Both the position numbers and the translations under genes were made by a program. The notes beneath the pieces are model-generated. The model was not told where the DNA came from. It did no database searches and saw nothing but the letters and a program-made list of their open reading frames with translations. Positions 9,488 to 19,417 of a stretch of 43,553 nucleotides of DNA are shown one piece after another. Each line of letters starts with the position of its first letter. Position 1 is the stretch's first letter. This DNA comes from Streptococcus cristatus (GTDB taxonomy: Bacteria > Bacillota > Bacilli > Lactobacillales > Streptococcaceae), in NCBI RefSeq assembly GCF_008369405.1, contig NZ_VSJJ01000010.1, positions 1 to 43,553 on the forward strand, in the 5' to 3' direction.

Positions 9488-9576
9488 AACCTGGGCAAAA
9501 AAGATAAATTTGTTTTGGAGCATCGCTCCTTCACCAAATTTCCTATTTTTGCTGTGGTTGTTACGCTCTTTGTATC
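9474..9576 (-). repeat. Structured intergenic repeat, family 2 copy 1
   Basis: This 103-base element resembles the one at 24313..24414, sharing both ends and the core GCATCGCTCCTTC. In the transcribed direction it starts 6 bases after the rpsN stop codon. It folds into stacked stems: GAGC/GCTC (9565..9568 with 9481..9484), ACAACC/GGTTGT (9556..9561 with 9486..9491), GCAAAAA/TTTTTGC (9546..9552 with 9495..9501), AAATTTG/CAAATTT (9535..9541 with 9506..9512) and GGAGC/GCTCC (9525..9529 with 9517..9521). Differences from copy 2 keep most pairs, so an RNA-level role is likely. Confidence 0.75.
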
Positions 9577-9582
9577 ATGATA

Positions 9583-9768
9583 TTACCAAGATGCTTTGGT
9601 AACGCCAGGGATTTGTCCTTTGTATGCTAATTCACGGAAGCAAACACGGCAAAGTTTAAACTTGCGGTATACTGAATGTGGACGGCCACATTTTTCACAA
9701 CGAGTATAAGCTTGCGTAGAGAACTTAGCTGGACGTTTGTTCTTAGCAATCATTGATTTTTTAGCCAT
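9583..9768 (-). CDS. rpsN: 30S ribosomal protein S14, zinc type
   Basis: The 61-residue protein has two Cys-X2-Cys pairs (RCEKCGR and LCRVCF) that bind zinc, so it is the short C+ type of S14 used in zinc-replete cells. It binds 16S rRNA in the head. It follows rplE by 17 bases. A structured repeat begins 6 bases after its stop codon. Confidence 0.97.
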
Positions 9769-9785
9769 TTGTTTTACCTCCTATA

Positions 9786-10328
9786 TTATTTTGCAAAAGG
9801 CATTCCAAGGCCTGTAAGCAATGCGCGTGACTCTTCGTCAGTATTAGCTGTTGTTACGATAACGATGTCAAGACCGCGAGTCTTATCAACATCATCAAAG
9901 TTGATTTCTGGGAAGATCAATTGTTCTTTCACACCAAGTGTATAGTTTCCGCGTCCATCAAATGATTTTGTTGGAACACCATGGAAGTCACGTACACGTG
10001 GAAGTGATACAGTAACCAATTTATCCAAGAATTCATACATACGTTCGCCACGAAGGGTTACTTTCGCACCAATCGCTACACCTTCACGAAGACGGAAGCC
10101 GGCGATTGATTTCTTAGCTTTAGTGATAAGTGGTTTTTGACCTGAGATAAGAGCAAGCTCTTCAGCAGCTTTTTCAAGGTTTTTAGCATTTGATACAGCG
10201 TCACCGACACCCATGTTCAAAACGATTTTATCCACTTTTGGCACAGCCATAACAGATGAGTAGTTGAACTTTTCAGTCAGAGCAGGAACTACTTCTTTAA
10301 GATATTTTTCTTTTAAACGATTTGCCAT
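9786..10328 (-). CDS. rplE: 50S ribosomal protein L5
   Basis: The 180-residue protein binds 5S rRNA and contacts the P-site tRNA and S13. [16 protein letters not shown], the [21 protein letters not shown] segment (split here by its central Ile-Thr) and the C-terminal [20 protein letters not shown] are the L5 signatures. It lies between rplX and rpsN. Confidence 0.97.
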   Translation of the reverse strand: MANRLKEKYLKEVVPALTEKFNYSSVMAVPKVDKIVLNMGVGDAVSNAKNLEKAAEELALISGQKPLITKAKKSIAGFRLREGVAIGAKVTLRGERMYEFLDKLVTVSLPRVRDFHGVPTKSFDGRGNYTLGVKEQLIFPEINFDDVDKTRGLDIVIVTTANTDEESRALLTGLGMPFAK

Positions 10329-10351
10329 TATACTTCTCCTTTCCTTCGTGA

Positions 10352-10657
10352 TTAGTCAAGTACTTCGCCTGATTTTTTATTGTAGCGAACTTTTTTGCCA
10401 TCTACAAATTTGTAACCAACGCGTCCTGCAACACCATTCTTGTCAAGAACTTGAACGTTTGACACATGGATTGGTGCTTCTTTTTCAACGATAGCACCTT
10501 GAGGGTTTTCGCTATTTGGTTTTTGGTGCTTCTTAACAAGGTTAACACCTTCAACAACAACTTTGTTTACTTTTGGAAGAGCTGCAACAACAAGTGCTTC
10601 AACACCCTTGTCCTTACCAGCAATTACGCGAACTTTGTCGCCTTTTTTTACAAACAT
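10352..10657 (-). CDS. rplX: 50S ribosomal protein L24
   Basis: The 101-residue protein initiates 50S assembly. The N-terminal KOW motif ([15 protein letters not shown], about residues 4-18) binds rRNA. Length and place between rplN and rplE are standard. Upstream is a 79-base gap with two hairpins. Confidence 0.97.
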   Translation of the reverse strand: MFVKKGDKVRVIAGKDKGVEALVVAALPKVNKVVVEGVNLVKKHQKPNSENPQGAIVEKEAPIHVSNVQVLDKNGVAGRVGYKFVDGKKVRYNKKSGEVLD

Positions 10658-10684
10658 TCTTAGGTTTCTCCTTTAATTTCTTAC

Positions 10685-10716
10685 GCCCATGAGGGCACCC
10701 TGGAAAACTTCCAGGG
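10685..10716 (-). other. Two hairpins between rplN and rplX
   Basis: CCCTGGAA/TTCCAGGG (arms around 10698..10716, three-base loop) and GCCC/GGGC (10685..10696) form adjacent hairpins in the transcribed strand, between the rplN stop codon and the rplX ribosome-binding site. No T tract follows. In E. coli the rplN-rplX border is the S8 target on spc mRNA; whether these hairpins play that part here is inference. Confidence 0.55.
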
Positions 10717-10736
10717 GACTTGTTTGATTTTTTAGA

Positions 10737-11105
10737 TTAAAGTACTTCTGGAGCCAATGATACGATCTTCATGAAGCCTCCGTCACGCAATTCACGAGCA
10801 ACTGGGCCGAAGATACGAGTTCCGCGAGGAGTTTTGTCTTCACGGATGATGACTGCAGCGTTTTCGTCGAATTTGATGTATGAACCATCTTTACGACGAG
10901 CACCTGATTTAGTACGAACGATAACAGCTTTTACAACGTCACCTTTTTTAACCGCACCACCAGGAGTAGCTTGTTTTACAGATGCCACAATAACATCACC
11001 GATGTTCGCAAATTTACGTTTAGAACCACCAAGAACTTTGATAGTCAAGATTTCGCGTGCACCGCTGTTGTCTGCGACTTTCAAACGAGTTTCTGTTTGA
11101 ATCAT
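10737..11105 (-). CDS. rplN: 50S ribosomal protein L14
   Basis: The 122-residue protein binds 23S rRNA at the subunit interface. [18 protein letters not shown] and the C-terminal [19 protein letters not shown] are standard. It follows rpsQ by 25 bases and is the first gene of what would be the separate spc operon in E. coli; no promoter is visible here, so it is probably part of one long unit. Confidence 0.98.
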   Translation of the reverse strand: MIQTETRLKVADNSGAREILTIKVLGGSKRKFANIGDVIVASVKQATPGGAVKKGDVVKAVIVRTKSGARRKDGSYIKFDENAAVIIREDKTPRGTRIFGPVARELRDGGFMKIVSLAPEVL

Positions 11106-11130
11106 TTCAGTTTTCTCCTTTCAGGCTTGA

Positions 11131-11391
11131 TTAGATGATAACCGCTTCTTCAACAACTTCTACAAGACGGAAACGTTTTGTAGATGAAAGCGGACGAGTT
11201 TCCATGATACGTACGATATCGCCTTCTTTGGCAACATTGTTTTCATCATGTGCTTTGTACTTCTTAGAGTAGTTAATACGCTTACCATAGACTGGGTGGT
11301 TACGTTTTGTTTCAACTACAACTGTGATTGTCTTATCCATCTTGTCAGAAACGACGCGTCCGACAAGAGTTTTACGTTGATTACGTTCCAT
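11131..11391 (-). CDS. rpsQ: 30S ribosomal protein S17
   Basis: The 86-residue OB-fold protein binds 16S rRNA helix 11. [21 protein letters not shown] and [21 protein letters not shown] are the S17 signatures. It follows rpmC by 26 bases. Confidence 0.98.
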   Translation of the reverse strand: MERNQRKTLVGRVVSDKMDKTITVVVETKRNHPVYGKRINYSKKYKAHDENNVAKEGDIVRIMETRPLSSTKRFRLVEVVEEAVII

Positions 11392-11417
11392 TTAGAATTT
11401 CTCCTTTCCCAAGTCTA

Positions 11418-11624
11418 TTATTTAACTTCTGATTGAACAGTTTTGATACGTGCGATTTGTTTTTTCACTTCTTTCAAACGCGCTGTCTGCTCCAATTGAC
11501 CAGTAGCGGCTTGGAAACGAAGGTCAAACAATTCTTTCTTCAATTCATTTTCACGCTTCGCGAGTTCTTCTTGAGAAAGACCACGAAGTTCTTTAACAAA
11601 ATCTTGAATTTCTTTAAGTTTCAT
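11418..11624 (-). CDS. rpmC: 50S ribosomal protein L29
   Basis: The 68-residue helical hairpin protein sits at the exit of the peptide tunnel near L23. [20 protein letters not shown] and [19 protein letters not shown] are typical. It follows rplP by 9 bases, so translation is likely coupled. Confidence 0.97.
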   Translation of the reverse strand: MKLKEIQDFVKELRGLSQEELAKRENELKKELFDLRFQAATGQLEQTARLKEVKKQIARIKTVQSEVK

Positions 11625-11633
11625 GCCTTCTCC

Positions 11634-12047
11634 TTATTCTGCTTCACGCTTTACGAATTTACATTTAACTGGCAATTTGTGGCTTGCAAGACGAAGAGCT
11701 TCACGAGCGATTTCTTCTGATACACCAGCGATTTCAAACATCACTTTACCACGTTTAACTGGTGCTACCCAACCTTCTGGAGCCCCTTTACCAGATCCCA
11801 TCCGTACACCGATTGCTTTTGCAGTGTATGATTTGTGTGGGAAGATTTTGATCCAAACTTTACCACCACGTTTCATGTAACGAGTCATAGCGATACGGGC
11901 AGCTTCAATTTGACGGTTAGTGATCCAATGGCTAGTAGTTGCTTGAAGACCATATTCTCCAAAAGTTACTTCTTTACCACCTTTAGCTTCACCACGCATT
12001 TTTCCGCGGAATTCGCGACGGTGTTTAACACGTTTAGGTACTAACAT
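11634..12047 (-). CDS. rplP: 50S ribosomal protein L16
   Basis: The 137-residue protein organises the A-site tRNA region of the 50S subunit. [19 protein letters not shown] and [20 protein letters not shown] are standard. The gap to rpsC is three bases, so the two are translationally coupled. Changes in L16 cause orthosomycin resistance in streptococci; nothing unusual is seen in this copy. Confidence 0.98.
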   Translation of the reverse strand: MLVPKRVKHRREFRGKMRGEAKGGKEVTFGEYGLQATTSHWITNRQIEAARIAMTRYMKRGGKVWIKIFPHKSYTAKAIGVRMGSGKGAPEGWVAPVKRGKVMFEIAGVSEEIAREALRLASHKLPVKCKFVKREAE

Positions 12048-12050
12048 TGG

Positions 12051-12704
12051 TTATTTACCTCCTTTAGTGTTTTTACGAGCTGGAAGAACTTCTCCACGGT
12101 AGATCCATACTTTAACTCCAAGTTTACCGTAAGTAGTATCAGCTTCTTCCCAAGCGTAATCGATATCCGCACGAAGGGTGTGAAGTGGAACAGTTCCTTC
12201 AGAGTATCCTTCGCTACGGGCGATATCTGCACCATTCAAACGACCTGATACTTGAGTTTTGATTCCTTTAGCTCCTGCACGCATTGCACGTTGGATTGCT
12301 TGTTTTTGAGCACGACGGAAAGCAACACGTTGCTCCAATTGACGAGCAATTCCTTCACCAACAAGGTGAGCATCCAAATCTGGAGATTTGATCTCGATGA
12401 TGTTGATGTGTACTTGTTTTCCAGTTAATTTGTTAAGTTTTGCACGAAGTGCATCAACGTTAGCTCCACCTTTACCGATAACCATACCTGGTTTAGCAGT
12501 GTGAAGTGAAACGTTAACTTTGTTTACTGCGCGTTCGATTTCAATAGTTGAAACAGCTGCGTCAGCCAATTCTTTTTGAACGAATTTACGGATTGCAAGA
12601 TCTTCATGAAGGTAATCCGCGTATTCTTTTTCAGCATACCATTTGGCATCCCAATCACGGATGATGCCGACACGCATACCAATTGGATGTACTTTTTGAC
12701 CCAC
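12051..12704 (-). CDS. rpsC: 30S ribosomal protein S3
   Basis: The 217-residue protein lies at the mRNA entry channel. The type II KH domain (about 39-110) carries the GKGG loop in [15 protein letters not shown]. The C-terminal domain (about 118-195) includes [19 protein letters not shown]. It follows rplV by 12 bases. Confidence 0.98.
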   Translation of the reverse strand: MGQKVHPIGMRVGIIRDWDAKWYAEKEYADYLHEDLAIRKFVQKELADAAVSTIEIERAVNKVNVSLHTAKPGMVIGKGGANVDALRAKLNKLTGKQVHINIIEIKSPDLDAHLVGEGIARQLEQRVAFRRAQKQAIQRAMRAGAKGIKTQVSGRLNGADIARSEGYSEGTVPLHTLRADIDYAWEEADTTYGKLGVKVWIYRGEVLPARKNTKGGK

Positions 12705-12716
12705 GATGTTACCTCC

Positions 12717-13061
12717 TTATTTTTCTGCAACAACCACAGTGATGTGGCTTGTGCGTTTGTTGATTGGTGAAGCTGAACCTTTAGCACGTGGACGGAAACG
12801 TTTCATAGTTGGTCCTTCGTTTGCGAAAGCTTCAGATACTACCAAGTTAGCTTTTTCCAAACCAAAGTTGTTTTCAGCATTAGCGATTGCAGAGATCAAT
12901 ACTTTTTCGATAATGCCAGCAGCTTTGTTTGGAGTGAATTTCAAGATTGCGATTGCGTCAGCGACGTTTTTACCACGGATATTGTCAAGAACTAGACGAG
13001 TTTTACGAGGTGAAACACGCACTGTACGAGCCATTGCTTTAGCTGAAGTAATTTCTGCCAT
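12717..13061 (-). CDS. rplV: 50S ribosomal protein L22
   Basis: The 114-residue protein has a long beta-hairpin that lines the exit tunnel and is a site of macrolide-resistance mutations. [21 protein letters not shown] and the hairpin tip region [19 protein letters not shown] are standard with no insertion. It follows rpsS by 11 bases. Confidence 0.98.
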   Translation of the reverse strand: MAEITSAKAMARTVRVSPRKTRLVLDNIRGKNVADAIAILKFTPNKAAGIIEKVLISAIANAENNFGLEKANLVVSEAFANEGPTMKRFRPRAKGSASPINKRTSHITVVVAEK

Positions 13062-13072
13062 TTATGTTCTCC

Positions 13073-13354
13073 TTATTTTCTACGTGTTTTCTTGTCGTCT
13101 GCAGCGTGACCTTTGTAAGTACGAGTTGGTGCAAATTCACCAAGCTTGTGACCTACCATGTCTTCTTGGATGTAAACAGGCACGTGTTTACGTCCGTCAT
13201 AGACTGCGATTGTGTAACCGATGAAACTTGGGAAAATCGTTGAACGACGTGACCAAGTTTTGATAACTTTTTTCTTTTCGTCGTTAGCTTGAGCTTCAAC
13301 TTTTTTCATCAAATGCTCATCGACGAAAGGTCCTTTTTTAAGACTGCGTCCCAT
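13073..13354 (-). CDS. rpsS: 30S ribosomal protein S19
   Basis: The 93-residue protein binds 16S rRNA in the head with S13. [33 protein letters not shown] and [14 protein letters not shown] are the S19 signatures. An 86-base gap with a GC-rich hairpin separates it from rplB. Confidence 0.98.
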
Positions 13355-13394
13355 TTTTATGTTTTCTCCTTTAAAATAAGTACCACAGCGGCCT

Positions 13395-13411
13395 GCGCTG
13401 CTAAGCAGCGC
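13395..13411 (-). other. GC-rich hairpin between rplB and rpsS
   Basis: GCGCTGC at 13395..13401 pairs perfectly with GCAGCGC at 13405..13411 around a three-base loop. It lies midway between the rplB stop codon and the rpsS ribosome-binding site. No T tract follows on the transcribed strand, so it is more likely a processing or stability element than a terminator. Confidence 0.6.
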
Positions 13412-13440
13412 TACCGAGCTGGCGGATAGATTGTTTTAAA

Positions 13441-14274
13441 TTATTTCTCGTTGCGACGACGAACGATAAGTTTGTCAGATTTCGCTTTCTTGTTACGAGT
13501 TTTAAGACCAAGAGCAGGTTTGCCCCATGGAGTAGATGGCGCTTTACGACCAACTGGTGCTTTACCTTCACCACCACCGTGTGGGTGATCGTTAGGGTTC
13601 ATTACAGAACCGCGAACTGTTGGACGGATACCTTTCCAGCGGCTACGTCCTGCTTTACCAAGGTTAACCAAGCCATGTTGTTCGTTTCCGACAACACCAA
13701 CTGTAGCACGGCAAGTGCCAAGGATCATACGAACTTCGCCTGATTGAAGACGAACAAGAGTGTATTTACCTTCTTGACCCAATACTTGAGCAGAAGCTCC
13801 AGCAGCACGGACCAATTCACCACCACGACCTGGTTTCAACTCAATGTTGTGAACCAAAGTACCAACTGGGATGTTAGCAAGCGGAAGTGCGTTACCGATC
13901 TTGATATCTGCTTCAGGACCTGAAACGATGCGTTGACCTACTTCAAGACCTTTAGGAGCGATGATGTATGCTTTCACACCGTCAGTGTAGTGTACCAAAG
14001 CGATGTTTGCTGAACGGTTTGGATCGTACTCGATAGTTTTAACTACTGCTTCAACAGCATCTTTGTTACGCTTGAAGTCAATCAAACGGTAGTGACGTTT
14101 GTGACCGCCACCTTGGTGACGAACAGTGATGCGTCCGTTGTTGTTACGACCAGCTTTGCTCTTAAGAGAAACGAGCAAAGATTTTTCTGGAGTGCTAGTA
14201 GTGATTTCAGCGAAATCCAAAGAAGTCATATTACGGCGACCGTTTGTTGTTGGTTTATAAACACGAATTCCCAC
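13441..14274 (-). CDS. rplB: 50S ribosomal protein L2
   Basis: The 277-residue protein supports the peptidyl-transferase centre and subunit joining. The conserved [20 protein letters not shown] segment near residue 230 contains the His important for activity. [19 protein letters not shown] near the N-terminus binds 23S rRNA. It follows rplW by 17 bases. Confidence 0.98.
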   Translation of the reverse strand: MGIRVYKPTTNGRRNMTSLDFAEITTSTPEKSLLVSLKSKAGRNNNGRITVRHQGGGHKRHYRLIDFKRNKDAVEAVVKTIEYDPNRSANIALVHYTDGVKAYIIAPKGLEVGQRIVSGPEADIKIGNALPLANIPVGTLVHNIELKPGRGGELVRAAGASAQVLGQEGKYTLVRLQSGEVRMILGTCRATVGVVGNEQHGLVNLGKAGRSRWKGIRPTVRGSVMNPNDHPHGGGEGKAPVGRKAPSTPWGKPALGLKTRNKKAKSDKLIVRRRNEK

Positions 14275-14291
14275 GATATTTCCTCCTTAGA

Positions 14292-14591
14292 TTATTCTGC
14301 TTCAGCAGCTCCGAACAACTCGATTGCTTTAGAATCTGCTGTCAGAGTGATGATAGCTTTTTTAGTTTTGTTTGTAAAACCAGTGTAACGTCCAACGCGT
14401 TTTGCTTTAGGTTTTACGTTGATAGTGTTGACATTAGCAACTTTAACTCCTTCAAAAGCAGCTTCAACAGCTTGCTTGATCAAAAGTTTGTGAGCGCGAG
14501 TGTCTACTTCAAATACGTATTTGCCTGCTTCAAGCTGAGCCATTGAGCTTTCAGTGATGACAGGCTTTTTGATAACGTCATACAAATTCAT
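14292..14591 (-). CDS. rplW: 50S ribosomal protein L23
   Basis: The 99-residue protein is at the tunnel exit and is the docking site for trigger factor and [22 protein letters not shown] and [19 protein letters not shown] are standard. Its ATG shares one base with the rplD stop codon (TAATG), so the genes are translationally coupled. Confidence 0.98.
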   Translation of the reverse strand: MNLYDVIKKPVITESSMAQLEAGKYVFEVDTRAHKLLIKQAVEAAFEGVKVANVNTINVKPKAKRVGRYTGFTNKTKKAIITLTADSKAIELFGAAEAE

Positions 14592-15214
14592 TATGCAAGA
14601 ACCTCCTCAATTTTAGAGATAGCTGCTTGAGTAACAAGAAGTTTGTCGCTGTTTGCGATGTCAAGAACACTTGCTGTTGTTGCTGTTGCAACTTTAACAT
14701 TTGGAAGGTTACGTGCTGAAAGTGCAGCAAATTCATTTCCTTCTTCAAGAATAACAAGTACTTTTGTGTCGATGCTCAATGCTGCAAGCACTTTTGCAAA
14801 CTCAGCAGTTTTTGGAGCTGTAAATGAAAGGCTGTCTACAGCTACGAATTTGTTTTCAGCAACTTTTTCAGAGTAAACTGATTTCAATGCCAATCTACGA
14901 ACTTTTTGTGGAAGTTTGTAGGCATATGAACGAGGAGTTGGACCGAAGACGATACCACCACCACGCCATTGTGGAGAGCGGATAGAACCTTGACGAGCAC
15001 GTCCAGTTCCTTTTTGACGCCATGGTTTGCGTCCGCCGCCTGATACTGCAGAACGGTTTTTAACAGCGTGAGTTCCTTGACGGAGGCTAGCGCGTTGGCT
15101 GATGATCACGTCGAAGACAACTGATTCGTTTGGTTCGATACCAAAGATTGCGTCGTTAAGAACTACTTCACCAGCTTCTTTACCAGTTTGGTCAAATAAT
15201 TTTACGTTTGCCAT
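14591..15214 (-). CDS. rplD: 50S ribosomal protein L4
   Basis: The 207-residue protein has a globular domain and an extended loop (about residues 45-95, including [15 protein letters not shown]) that reaches the exit tunnel and where macrolide-resistance mutations arise. No insertion or change is evident in that loop. In E. coli, and with other leaders in Bacillaceae, L4 represses its own operon through the 5' leader; the structured leader at 16256..16387 is a possible target here. Confidence 0.98.
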   Translation of the reverse strand: MANVKLFDQTGKEAGEVVLNDAIFGIEPNESVVFDVIISQRASLRQGTHAVKNRSAVSGGGRKPWRQKGTGRARQGSIRSPQWRGGGIVFGPTPRSYAYKLPQKVRRLALKSVYSEKVAENKFVAVDSLSFTAPKTAEFAKVLAALSIDTKVLVILEEGNEFAALSARNLPNVKVATATTASVLDIANSDKLLVTQAAISKIEEVLA

Positions 15215-15238
15215 TGTGACTGATTTCCCCTTTCTTTA

Positions 15239-15865
15239 TTATTTACCAGCTTTAACTGCTGATTTGATAGTGATAAGAGATTTCTTAGCACCAGGTACGT
15301 TTCCTTTGATCAAGATAACGTTTTTCTCTGGAACAACTTGAACGATTTCAAGGTTTTGAATCGTTACACGGTTGCCACCCATACGTCCAGCCAAGTGTTT
15401 GTTTTTGAAAACACGGTTTGGCGCAACTGGTCCCATTGAACCAGGACGACGGTGGTAACGTGAACCGTGAGCCATTGGACCACGAGATTGGCCGTGGCGT
15501 TTGATTACACCTTGGAAACCTTTACCTTTTGAAGTTCCTGTTACATCAACAACATCACCAGCTTCGAATGTATCAACTGTGATTTCCGCACCAACTTCCA
15601 AGCCTTCAATGTTTTTGAATTCACGAATGAAGCGCTTAGGAGCCGTGTTAGCTTTCGCTACATGTCCTTTAGCAGGTTTGTTGCTCAATACATCACGAAG
15701 GTCATCGAAACCAACTTGAACTGCGTTGTAACCGTCTGTTTCAACTGTTTTAACTTGAAGAACCACGTTTGGAGTTGCTTCAACAACAGTTACAGGGATT
15801 AATTCGCCAGCTTCAGTGAAGATTTGAGTCATTCCCACTTTTTTCCCTAAGATTCCTTTTGTCAT
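15239..15865 (-). CDS. rplC: 50S ribosomal protein L3
   Basis: The 208-residue protein reaches the peptidyl-transferase centre with a long loop, here around [20 protein letters not shown] (about residues 127-146). [16 protein letters not shown] is the usual N-terminus. It follows rpsJ by 81 bases. Confidence 0.98.
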   Translation of the reverse strand: MTKGILGKKVGMTQIFTEAGELIPVTVVEATPNVVLQVKTVETDGYNAVQVGFDDLRDVLSNKPAKGHVAKANTAPKRFIREFKNIEGLEVGAEITVDTFEAGDVVDVTGTSKGKGFQGVIKRHGQSRGPMAHGSRYHRRPGSMGPVAPNRVFKNKHLAGRMGGNRVTIQNLEIVQVVPEKNVILIKGNVPGAKKSLITIKSAVKAGK

Positions 15866-15946
15866 GAGAAAATGTTTCCTTTTCTAAAATTTTGTTTAAA
15901 AAGTTTTTAACGAGCGTTTTTCATGCTCAAGATATCAAGCTTTGGA

Positions 15947-16255
15947 TTAAAGTTTGATTTCTACGTTCACACCACTTGGAAGATCCAATTTCATCAAAGC
16001 GTCAACTGTTTTTTGAGTTGGGTTGATGATGTCGATCAAGCGTTTGTGAGTACGCATTTCAAATTGTTCGCGAGAATCTTTGTATTTGTGAGTCGCACGA
16101 ATGATTGTGTAGAGGCTACGCTCAGTTGGAAGTGGGATTGGGCCCGCAACTTCAGCACCTGTACGTGCGGCAGTTTCTACGATTTTTGCAGCCGCTGTAT
16201 CAAGTGTACGATGTTCGTAAGCTTTCAAACGGATGCGGATTTTTTTGTTTGCCAT
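15947..16255 (-). CDS. rpsJ: 30S ribosomal protein S10 (NusE)
   Basis: The 102-residue protein acts in the 30S head and as NusE in antitermination with NusB and Nus[22 protein letters not shown] and the [20 protein letters not shown] segment are diagnostic. It is the first gene of the supercluster, preceded by a strong AAAAGGAG site, a structured leader and the operon promoter. Confidence 0.98.
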   Translation of the reverse strand: MANKKIRIRLKAYEHRTLDTAAAKIVETAARTGAEVAGPIPLPTERSLYTIIRATHKYKDSREQFEMRTHKRLIDIINPTQKTVDALMKLDLPSGVNVEIKL

Positions 16256-16316
16256 CTTTTTTCTCCTTTTCGTCTATTTAAGATAATAGGCTAGCTCCAC
16301 AAGAAAACCGACAGGT

Positions 16317-16351
16317 GGTTGCGTGGCAATGCAACCGAGCGTGTCGCAACC
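16317..16351 (-). promoter_or_regulatory. Structured S10 leader with competing hairpins
   Basis: On the transcribed strand GGTTGCG (16345..16351) can pair with CGCAACC (16317..16323). A second GGTTGC (16331..16336) can pair with the same partner (16317..16322) over an eight-base loop. The two foldings exclude each other. An additional CGACA/TGTCG pairing overlaps. The leader is about 130 nt from the predicted start of transcription. This is the arrangement expected of an autoregulatory ribosomal leader, but no known L4 leader motif was recognised. Confidence 0.5.
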
Positions 16352-16393
16352 TCTTGCATCAAAGCTAAAGACTGTTTTACACAGCACCATAGT

Positions 16394-16422
16394 ATCTTAA
16401 CACAAAGAACCAAGCATTGCAA
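16394..16422 (-). promoter_or_regulatory. Promoter of the S10-spc-alpha operon
   Basis: On the minus strand TTGCAA (16417..16422) is followed after 17 bases by TAAGAT (16394..16399) with a TG one base upstream of it. Transcription should start near 16387 and give a leader of about 130 nt before rpsJ. No other good promoter was found inside the 29-gene cluster. Confidence 0.75.
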
Positions 16423-16569
16423 GGGATTTGAGCAAGTTTTTTAAGGATTTTTAGGATAATTTTTTATGAAAGTGTTTTCTAAGTAATTTATAAGCCTTGT
16501 AAGCCATTATCTAGAAGAAAATTTAGACTTTTTCACCTATTTATTCGAGTTTGTATTCAGAAAATACAA

Positions 16570-16597
16570 AATCCCACTGACGCACATCAGTGAGATT
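16570..16597 (-). terminator. Terminator after the kinase-like gene
   Basis: Arms 16570..16580 and 16587..16597 form an 11-bp stem with one G-T pair and a six-base loop; on the minus strand it is followed by ATTTTGTATTTTC. It lies about 35 bases past the stop codon of the kinase-like gene and insulates it from the S10 promoter. The stretch 16430..16565 holds nothing further that I can support. Confidence 0.75.
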
Positions 16598-16629
16598 GAA
16601 AATTAAAATTTACCCTTGGCTACTTTGTC

Positions 16630-17268
16630 TTATAACAAGGTGCTGTCCTTTTCGATGCGAAAGCTGTTGTCCGACTGGCAGATGACAAGGTCTGCAGCCA
16701 CTAGATAGAGTTGATAAAAGTGCTGATATTGCTCTCTCCGATCTAAATGCGTCTGCTCTATCCACTCCGGTCTACGTTCTCGCACAGCTACATCCCGAGC
16801 CAAGCGGCGCCCTAGCTCTATCTCCTCATCTGTATAAAAGCAAATAGATAGATCAAACAAGCCTTTAGGCAAAAAAGCCGCTGACATGCCTTCTACTATT
16901 AGAATCGGCTTTTGAGCTGACAAACGCAAACTCGGTGACCAAGCTTTACCAATGGTGAGAATATCCAGACCAGACTGCAAAGCACAAATATCGCGCTCCA
17001 GACTGCTGAGTTCATGAACGGCTGGAATACAAGCCGTTACCTTTTGATGAGGAAAGTCTTTAGCACTGAGCAAATCGCGATGCTCCCCAGTAATTACATA
17101 AGGATCTGTTTCCAAAAGATTGGTTCCTTCCTCATCCAAGGCTAGCTGGAGTTTTCTAGCAAAAGTTGACTTACCCGAAGCACCATGACCATAAATACGC
17201 AAAGCGTGCTTTTGACCATCCGACAGGTAGTCTACCAAGCTTTCCAACAATTTTCCTTCATCAGACAT
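16630..17268 (-). CDS. Uridine kinase-like P-loop protein
   Basis: The 212-residue protein has a Walker A motif GHGASGKST at residues 27-35 and overall form of the phosphoribulokinase/uridine kinase group. A later LIVEGMSAAFLP strand and the LGRRLARDVAVRERRP segment (an arginine-rich lid) fit a small-molecule kinase. The substrate cannot be read from sequence. The start at 17268 has AAGGGG six bases upstream; a GTG 15 bases earlier overlaps that site. It follows tgt by 24 bases and probably shares its transcript. Confidence 0.75.
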   Translation of the reverse strand: MSDEGKLLESLVDYLSDGQKHALRIYGHGASGKSTFARKLQLALDEEGTNLLETDPYVITGEHRDLLSAKDFPHQKVTACIPAVHELSSLERDICALQSGLDILTIGKAWSPSLRLSAQKPILIVEGMSAAFLPKGLFDLSICFYTDEEIELGRRLARDVAVRERRPEWIEQTHLDRREQYQHFYQLYLVAADLVICQSDNSFRIEKDSTLL

Positions 17269-17292
17269 ATTTTTCCCCTTCACTGAAGACTC

Positions 17293-18466
<1,174 letters not shown>

Positions 18467-18514
18467 TATTTTCTTCTATAAAATAAGCGACGAGCGCTCA
18501 TAAGATACCGTATG

Positions 18515-18543
18515 ATTTTACCAAAAAAAGTCTTGTCTGTCAC
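18515..18543 (-). promoter_or_regulatory. tgt promoter
   Basis: On the minus strand GTGACA (18538..18543) and TAAAAT (18515..18520) are 17 bases apart, with TG one base before the -10. The -35 region overlaps the spacer of the divergent promoter of the membrane-protein gene, so the two promoters may compete. Confidence 0.6.
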
Positions 18544-18549
18544 GATATG

Positions 18550-18558
18550 TGGTATAAT
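18550..18558 (+). promoter_or_regulatory. Extended -10 promoter of the DUF975 gene
   Basis: TGGTATAAT at 18550..18558 is a perfect extended -10. The best -35-like bases (TTGTCT at 18533..18538) are at a short 14-base distance, so the extended -10 must dominate. The start codon is 25 bases downstream with GGAGG between. Confidence 0.6.
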
Positions 18559-18582
18559 AAAAATCATGAAATGGAGGTCTGT

Positions 18583-19416
18583 ATGAATTTAAGCGAAATA
18601 CGTGCCCAGGCACGCACTATCCGAAATCAAACCAATGGCATTTACTCGCTCTTTGCCATTCCAACTCTGGTAACCATTTTATCTACCTATCTGTCACCTA
18701 ACCGTCATTTAGAGGAAATTGTCCCCCAGTTGGAGATCAATCAGGCCTTTGTTGTAATTTTTGGTCGTCAAATTTTTCCACAAATCGTAGAATTTATCAT
18801 CGCCCTGCTCTTTTTATCTGCTAGCTTCAGCATGATGGAAGTCGTCCGGAAAAAACGCGATACAGTTGGCTTTACGGATATTGGCCGAATCTTTTCTGCC
18901 GAGCTTTTTTCACCGATTTTTATCACACAACTGACTAAAAGCATCCTCCTCTTGCTGTGGAATTCTATCAGTCTTGTTGGTTCATTTTTCCTTATTTTCA
19001 GCAGTTACAAGGTGCTAGCTATTTATGGGAAAATATCCGATTTGTCCCAATTGACAGCCGCTAGTCCTGAGGTGGAGCAAATCGTCAGCCATGCTCCCAT
19101 GATGTTTCTCGGCACTCTCATTGTCTTGGCTGGTACGGCAGTCTTCCTGATGGCAAACTATGCTTACTCTCAAACCGACTTCATCCTTTATGATCAGCTG
19201 AGTACAGGCACCTACCAAGGTCCTTGGCAAGTCATTGTGCAAAGCAGACGCATGATGAAAGGCTATAAATGGAAACGTTTCTTGCTGGATCTTAGCTTTA
19301 TCGGCTGGTATATCCTGATCGGTATCACACTGGGAATCGCTGGAGTCGTGGCCTATCCTTACATCACAACAGCTCGGGTGCTCTTTTATGAAAATTTAAA
19401 ATCACTAAGTAAGTAA
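18583..19416 (+). CDS. DUF975 family membrane protein
   Basis: The 277-residue protein has an N-terminal amphipathic stretch (MNLSEIRAQARTIRNQ) and about five to six hydrophobic segments (about 24-41, 69-88, 121-150, 180-205, 240-275), with a conserved basic loop VQSRRMMKGYKWKRF before the last. These are features of DUF975 integral membrane proteins of firmicutes. Function is unknown. The start at 18583 has GGAGG at good spacing; an upstream ATG at 18547 overlaps the promoter -10 and is rejected. It is divergent from tgt and ends at a family 1 repeat that may terminate it. Confidence 0.75.
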   Translation: MNLSEIRAQARTIRNQTNGIYSLFAIPTLVTILSTYLSPNRHLEEIVPQLEINQAFVVIFGRQIFPQIVEFIIALLFLSASFSMMEVVRKKRDTVGFTDIGRIFSAELFSPIFITQLTKSILLLLWNSISLVGSFFLIFSSYKVLAIYGKISDLSQLTAASPEVEQIVSHAPMMFLGTLIVLAGTAVFLMANYAYSQTDFILYDQLSTGTYQGPWQVIVQSRRMMKGYKWKRFLLDLSFIGWYILIGITLGIAGVVAYPYITTARVLFYENLKSLSK

Positions 19417-19417
19417 A

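Noticed and set aside
10771..11100. Long open frames opposite to ribosomal genes (for example opposite rplN, rplO and rpoA)
   Set aside because: Antisense shadows of highly biased codons in real genes; no start signals or family matches.
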